NCBI GenBank assembly: GCA_028023455.1
Contig: JAQFVV010006311.1
Coordinates: 994,001-1,058,000, forward strand
Length of the DNA stretch: 64,000 nt
Source of the DNA: Epiperipatus broadwayi
Taxonomy: Eukaryota > Onychophora > Udeonychophora > Euonychophora > Peripatidae
Reading direction: 5' to 3'
The position numbers and the translations under genes were made by a program. Positions 57,534 through 64,000 of the stretch are shown piece by piece (the stretch's first letter is position 1; each line of letters begins with the position of its first letter). The notes beneath the pieces are model-generated. The model was not told where the DNA came from. It made no database searches and saw only the letters and a program-made list of their open reading frames with translations.

Positions 57534-60500
57534 ATCAAAATTAAAAGTGAAGATTGTCTATACAATAAATAGATTACCACAACAAAAGACTTTATACTCT
57601 TTTTCTTAAAATATATAATTTCACACTCAGTCTACACATAATGTGTTTTTTAATGTTCCAAACATCTAGAACAGAAATTGATATTATTTCAAACGACATA
57701 GATATAACTATCCACAATGTTTGCAAACTTTCCATAGCAAATCAATTAGCACCTCATTACTTTCACAGATTAGATGTTCAATGATAATGCCAAGTCTCTT
57801 AGTAACCTTTAGAGATGTGCAATTGAGGATCAATCAGGTTTTTAATCTCAAAAATGAAATTTTAAACAAAAAGCATATAGAGTACTTTACAATGCTAGAC
57901 AAAGAAGAGAATCCCATTCTAGAAGATTAGAAAAAGTTATATTTAAATAATGTTTTGATAATACATAATAGTTTGACATTGTCTGGTGATCTTTAACATT
58001 GAGCTCTTTTCCCATATCTAATATAATCCAAGTCATCATACATGGGATTCAAAATCCATCCAATCACAATATGAACCTTAACAAAAGCTTTGGATTTTCT
58101 AAAAAAATATTTTAATAGAATTTCTAACTATTTTCTTATGATATGGAAAAATTAACAAAGTCATAAAAGATTCCAAATGTTCTTGGAAATAAAACAAAAA
58201 AAAATTCCATTCTTAAAAATTCTTAAATTCCATTTGATGCAAAATCCTATTTTTATTAATATAGTTTTAAAAAAATGCAGAAATCATTGACAAACATATA
58301 AAATCTTTTGATGGAGAGACATTACAGATAAATAAATTCAACCAAAAGATTTATTTCTTTTTATGAGATATTTAAAATGCAAAATATGTAAAGAAAATCT
58401 GAAAAGCAATCATTGTAAAAAAACAAAATTATGGAAATATAAATAAAAATTAAATGAGCATATAAAATTATTTATATGGCTTTTATGGAATAATAATTAA
58501 AGAGACTTATAATTATAGAGTAATAGAAGTACAAAATAAAAGAAAAATAATGGCTAAGAGATTTATCTAGCTTCAAAGGCTCAGAGAATTTCTTGCTTCA
58601 ATAAAAAAAAAAAAGCTGTTTCATTTGCATAATATCCTGTTTGTATAGATAAAGAATACCAATTATCACAAATGCTAAATTATTTCAGCAGGGGTCCCTG
58701 TGATGCCAGCATAAAGTCTGAATTAAGAGTGTAGGTTAATTCAGACTTCATGTTGTCTCATAGGAAACATATTCGGATAATTTAGTGTTTATGACATATT
58801 TGAATATCAGATAGTATTTGCAACCAAATTTATATGTTTGTATAGATTTATTAAAATAATATAATAATGTATTTCATGAACAATTCTTTTATATCTTTTT
58901 TTTGACTGAAAGTAACTATTAAAATAGTCAAAATATTTTGATATCATTGAAAAACACAAAATTAAATCATATTTTACATAACAATGATAATTGTATATTT
59001 ATATGAATAAGATTAGATATATAATTTAAAATATTTTTCTAAAATGTTATCTATATTTCTGGTCAGTGTTTAAGTCATTTTAATTTTTTTTTTATATTTA
59101 AATGATTTATTTTACTCAAGCTTATAGTAAATGTCTCTAGAGTCAGTGAAATTAACTGCTCTTAAAGCCATATGGGTAAACATATAAGAGATCATGTGAC
59201 ATTGTTATAGATTTAAATTCTATTATACCCAACTGATGTCTGTTTCAACTTAATAAATTTCTCTTGACAATAGAATGAATCTAAAAAAAAAACAAAAACA
59301 ATATTAACATAGATAGATTAATTTTAAATATTTTATTACAGTTTTTTTTCTTTGAGTTTTATTTAACTCTTCATTTTGTTTGCTGAAAAAGTCATTAATA
59401 TTTTAGCATTTCCCTGGAATAGTATTTTATAAATATCATGCTAAATAATTATTACTTTATGACAAAATATTTTGTTTTGTATAATATTACTACCCCTTCT
59501 AAAAAATTTTATGAGGAGGGATCAATATCTTTTTTGGTTTTTATTATCTTACTTCGGTTGTGTTTTGCTTCTAACTTTTTGTTTTATTTAGTTTCTTAAT
59601 ATTTTATTACTGATATTCATATTTAAGCTGCAAACATTGTTTCAAATTATCTAGGAGGAAAAAATCATTTGTATATTATGTTGAACATTATGAATACTAA
59701 ATTAAAACAGAATGAAATTATTGCCAGAAAGAGTGACTCAGTTCTAAAACACTTAATATGATAATATAAAAAAGCTAAAGATATTATCAGGTGTTTTTAG
59801 ACTATATTATATTAAAGCCTTTTAAATGTTTATTTACCAGTGTCATTTTGTGCAAAGGGAAAATGTGAGATTGCAAAAAAAAATTTCAGTTGGAATTTGA
59901 AGTAAGTAAAATATGAATCAAGGAAACCATAAAGCAATAAAAATGAAAACAGATCACTTACACTTTGACATCTTATGAAAAAGTAGGCTCTTGGCAAATT
60001 ACTGTTTTTGCAAGCAGAAGATTGCAGTACCTTTCAATTAATAAAGTTAAAAGACCCCCCCCCCAATAAAATACTCCTAAAAAAACAACATTAAACTCAA
60101 TACAAAAGCTATAACTCTGTCTTATCATGAAGGTTAGACTTGTTAACATTAGAGTTGAAAAACAGTTCAACATTATAGCTATAGAGTTGCTATAATCAAA
60201 ATAAAACAAATATAAATATTAATAAATTTTCATTTATATTTTGTCCATTTATTTGATTTTACTCATTTATCTCAGACTTAATTATTAGTTTCATTACTTT
60301 GTTTACTATTTTCTATTTATTTTCTATATCACCTAAAAGTGTGATGATCTGCATTTCGCTTGATCTGGTAATACACCTTAGCTTTCAGAATAATAAAATA
60401 ACAATAGTAAAAAAATTAGCTGTCATCTCATTAACATTTTCTTTTGATACATTGCACTATGCTTAGCACTGTTTATTATTTTTCTAAACACAAATTAGTA

Positions 60501-62663
60501 ATGGCATTACTTAATTAAAACAATATAACTAATAAGCTTCACTCATGTTTGGATAATAACTATACTTTCAATTTTCAAAACTGTAGACACTTTTGAAATT
60601 AAAAGCTGTTATTGATTTGAAGGCTTAACCTTCTAAATCTCTGACTGGAATTAATTAGCACAACTATATGTTTCATTTGAATTGAAATTGTCAGCTACTA
60701 CTTTACTGAACATTTAATTCTTCACCATCCAATGTACTAAAAGTTTGCAATTGTTCTTGGAGTATAACAAATATTTTATACTTAAGTTTTATGTAGAGAT
60801 CCATCAACATTCTGGAAATATTATTATAAAATATTTTAAAGGTCCCATTGCTATATTTTTTCAGCCAACATTTCCTTTATACAAACTAAGCTTGAATTTT
60901 ACAGTCCATTTAGTGTTTCTATTTATATGTTATTATAGTATACTGTATATATATATATATGATTTGACACATAAGTCTCAAATTTTATTGTATGCTTTGT
61001 GTATTTAATACCAAGCACCTCCACTGCTTACATCAATGCCTAAAATCCTCTTTGATAATTTTGCTCATAATCATAACTGCTTAATATTTCATCACCAAAG
61101 ATGTTATAATTTAATGACATTAAAAAATTATTTTAAGTATATAATGAATTTATAAACTAGTGGCTATATATGTATTCATTAAGCAGGATTTTTGTAGTGA
61201 TTGCAAATTCTATTAACAAAATGCTCTCTAAGATTGTTCAACTTTGCTTCCATTTTTTTTTAAAATACACTATTAAAAAATTATATTTATTATTGTTATT
61301 AGATCCTGTCAAGCCAATGTTAAATTCTTGCGATTTTCAGAAATGCTTGAATTTTTAGGCTGTTCGATGTCATATTCTTCATAGTAAATTTTGCTTTTTT
61401 AATGAACAAAATAAGATCACCATGGATATCTGTGTTTCATTTAATTAAAAACGTAATTTTAATTCCTTGTTGGAATTAGTCTCATTAGCTCTTAATAAAA
61501 ATCTTTTTAAAGTTTATATATATAAACATTAAATATATACATTTATGTTGCAAAAAAATAAATAAATAGATTGTTTTATTTATTCATGCAAAGATAAATG
61601 TGCCCCCAGAGATATTTTAATATTTTGATGTTACAGACATTAAAAATATAAATGGCAAATAATATTCTATAGAGATCATCACTTAAACAAAACAAAACAA
61701 AGCAAAAAAAAAAAAAAGTTTAAAAATATTGTTTCTAAAGTAATTAAAAGTGCTCGATATTAAAAATAAAATTCTAATAAGAATTGTGAATGTATGATAA
61801 TAAAAAGGCAATTATTAATTTAACATAAATAATATTTACAAACAATAAAATTCGAGAGAAGTTTGTTATTCAATAATGACTTTATATGACTTAGCAACCT
61901 TTTTAACTTAAAAAGCAATAAAAATAAATTCACTTTTTATATTAGTACTTAACTATTAATTGCAAAAAACAACAACTATATTTTAAGTTTAAAGATAGTC
62001 TACTAATTAAGACTGATAATAAAAAAACAACCTATTAGAAGTACAACAATAAAAATATATACCCAATTTTATTATAGTAAAGCGAATGAAAATGCTTCTA
62101 GCTAAGAAGCTGCTAAGATTTACTTATTAATATTAGCTGCTCTTTCTATAATTTATTTTCCAGAAGAATGACATTTAATTGAAAAGAAAGATGGATACAA
62201 ATTGTTTTGGAAGGACAGATCATTAACTGAAGGAAGACTTAATAGTATAAGATTTGCTATGAGGCTAAAATACTTTCTATTCTTGAAATACCTAAATACA
62301 TTAATAAAAATATTAATGATATTAAAATTTCATTTACACAATGCTATCTGCGTTCATCTTACAAGCGTGTTTGCTCTACTAATGATCTCATAAAGTTCAG
62401 AAAAAAGAAAATGTTTATTCGTTATTAGATGACATTATTTACATCAGTATCATTAGAAAACATGGTGGTAGGAATAATAAATATTCGCCCAAAGTTATTG
62501 AAAATAATTGTTTTTGTGCTGTAAAGTTAAATGATCCACTATTATTAAAATTTGTATTTTGTTTAAACAGAAAAATTGCTGTAAAAACTTGTATCCATTC
62601 TCATTCAAACCAATGACATCTAATAGACACATTATAGTTAAAAATCAGAATGCTAAAACTCAT
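57534..62663. other. AT-rich sequence, one short inverted repeat
   Basis: At 58709-58752 the blocks AAAGTCTGAATTAA and TTAATTCAGACTT form a short hairpin. A run of ten C lies at about 60055-60064. Short frames (57721-57930, 60745-61008, 61170-61358, 62202-62393) match no family I know. Nothing else was recognised in this 5-kb stretch. Confidence 0.45.
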
Positions 62664-62680
62664 ATTACATTAGCATTTAT

Positions 62681-63177
62681 TTTATATAATGAGTGTGCCA
62701 ATAGTTCTTAACAAGCTTTTCAGAACATCCCTGTCCTCAGACCACTTTCTAGCTCCGATATTCAAGCATTAAATTTAAAATACCATGTCAAGCCCAGCAT
62801 TTTATCTAATATTTAACTATTAAGTAAAAAATCTGAAATTTTCAGACACCATTATGACTTCAAATCCAGCTATCTAACTTAAATAGTCATATAGGACTGA
62901 ACTAAGTCCAGCTACACCATATTTAAATAAGATAGTTGGATTTGAAGACCCATGGATGTTTGAATTTTTCAGATTTTCTACTTAATAGTTAAACATTAGA
63001 TAAAATGCTGGGCTTGACCTGGTGTTTTAAATCTAATGCTTGAATATCCATCCTAGTGCCTCACTAATGAAAGCCAGAGCTAGAAATTGGTCTGGGAATA
63101 GGGATGTTCTGAAAAGCTTGTTAAGAGGTGTTGGAACACCCAATAAGTCACATGATATATGACTTGATTTTCTTGTA
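62681..63177. mobile_element. Long foldback element with long flanking direct repeats
   Basis: The left arm (62692-62910) and right arm (62925-63140) pair over about 200 bp: CTTAACAAGCTTTTCAGAAC against GTTCTGAAAAGCTTGTTAAG, GTCAAGCCCAGCATTTTATC against GATAAAATGCTGGGCTTGAC, and TTCAAGCATTAAATTTAAAA against a TTTTAAATCTAATGCTTGAA-like block. A 17-bp direct repeat ATTACATTAGCATTTAT / ATTACATTAGCACTTAT flanks it at 62664-62680 and 63178-63194 (one mismatch). About 25 bp in the right arm (AAAGCCAGAGCTAGAAAT region) has no partner on the left. No reading frame is present. Confidence 0.78.
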
Positions 63178-63194
63178 ATTACATTAGCACTTAT

Positions 63195-64000
63195 AAGTAA
63201 AGATTATTGAATAGATATAACTAATAGACTCCAAAATAGCTATAACAATTGCATTAATAAACAATCGGATTACAATCATATCCATAAAAAATTACTATTA
63301 ATTCATTAGAAATATCTACAATCCATGCTAAATTTTAACAAATACTAAACAGTAAAATTATGAATTTAGATTTTTGAGATCATGTTACTGAAGCATGAAA
63401 TTCTTTTGAGAAGAATGGTATGGATACAAATAAATATATTATTTTTTTAGTGAATCCAAGAATTCTAGTGGTTCTTTGACAATGATATTATTATTAGTGA
63501 TTTGATTGCAACAAAATACAAAATTTTCTGTTTGGAAAAATAATAAATTCAATATGGAGTTTCATAAGAGATATATAAAACCTAATATTATTTGACAGTG
63601 ATCAATAGATAAAACTGCAAAGAAAATACAACTATTTATAATAATTTAAAATAATAAATAGACTTAAAAAGATGATACACTATCCTATTACATCCATGAT
63701 TGGCATCCTTTTTTCATGAAACTAATGATATTTTGAACAGTTGAAAGTAGTATTTTTGACCATGTTTTGAATAATGATATAATAATTAAGATAAAAACTT
63801 TGAATAATAGTATATCCATTTTTCCCATTCATTTAATTTTTTATAATTCTAAAAATAAAAAAAGACTGCAGATCTTGTTGAAATATATGGGGAAGTTTAA
63901 AAATATTGTCGCAATAGGTTAGCTTCAAAACTATTTTTTATGAATATATGGACCCATGAAGAAGTGTTGTTTGACTTCAGGACTGCTTCTATTGTTCTAC
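63195..64000. other. AT-rich sequence, nothing recognised
   Basis: No gene, repeat or RNA gene was recognised up to the window edge. Confidence 0.45.

Noticed and set aside
54965-57580. Minus-strand frames of 67-143 codons opposite the LINE ORF (e.g. 54965-55396, 55534-55932, 57169-57489)
   Set aside because: They are shadows of the highly A-rich sense ORF and resemble no protein. The same shadow occurs over the broken copy at 10073-10393.

Overview
This is a strongly A+T-rich stretch of animal nuclear DNA with no host protein-coding gene that I can support. It is dense in transposable elements, and most short open frames are chance or lie opposite real elements. The retrotransposon classes (RTE-type LINE, Penelope-like element, a zinc-knuckle LINE), deleted mariner and hAT elements, and tRNA-derived retroposons point to an invertebrate with a large, AT-rich genome. 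I cannot name the species.

The only intact gene is the single ORF (995 aa) of an RTE-clade LINE at 54527-57514: AP-endonuclease, reverse transcriptase and a basic C-terminal domain, ending in a short (GAT)n tail. Two decayed relatives lie at 8501-10428 (5'-truncated) and 34040-36020 (very old, with two further insertions inside it).

Layout. 1-8450: an F-family fragment, a tRNA-like retroposon (2672-2773), and a nest of foldback elements around a ~950-bp CACCTGGGTCTC element (5050-6798). 8455-13465: copy A of an unclassified ~3-kb repeat (here 'R3k'), split by LINE copy 2. 13.5-20 kb: sparse, with two long hairpin elements (16034-16342, 19083-19565). 19990-23845: R3k copy B on the minus strand, split by a second CACCTGGG element. 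24-29 kb: two direct-repeat pairs, the best tRNA-Gly-like retroposon (28099-28170), and a deleted mariner that keeps an N-terminal transposase fragment. 29637-31080: the end of a Penelope-like element with a GIY-YIG domain, between inverted arms. 31200-33600: R3k copy C. 34-36.6 kb: a three-layer nest and a very long T/TTA tract. 37204-37584: a textbook non-autonomous hAT. 40-51 kb: SINE-like fragments, foldbacks and two more tRNA-like retroposons. 51.5-53 kb: a block ending in AATAAA plus an A-run. 54.2-57.5 kb: the intact LINE. 57.5-64 kb: mostly unremarkable, with a ~500-bp foldback at 62681-63177.

The best candidate for something undescribed is a set of five very short retroposons (about 72-86-nt tRNA-like bodies). 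Different tRNA-like heads (Gly-type, and a longer-armed type) share the same 3' flank (TGACATATG then A-run), a partly complementary 5' flank (TGTCAA or GTCTT), and a C where nearly all tRNAs have A58 in the T-loop. Three have flanking direct repeats of 13-15 bp that match exactly, and a fourth has 16 bp with one mismatch.
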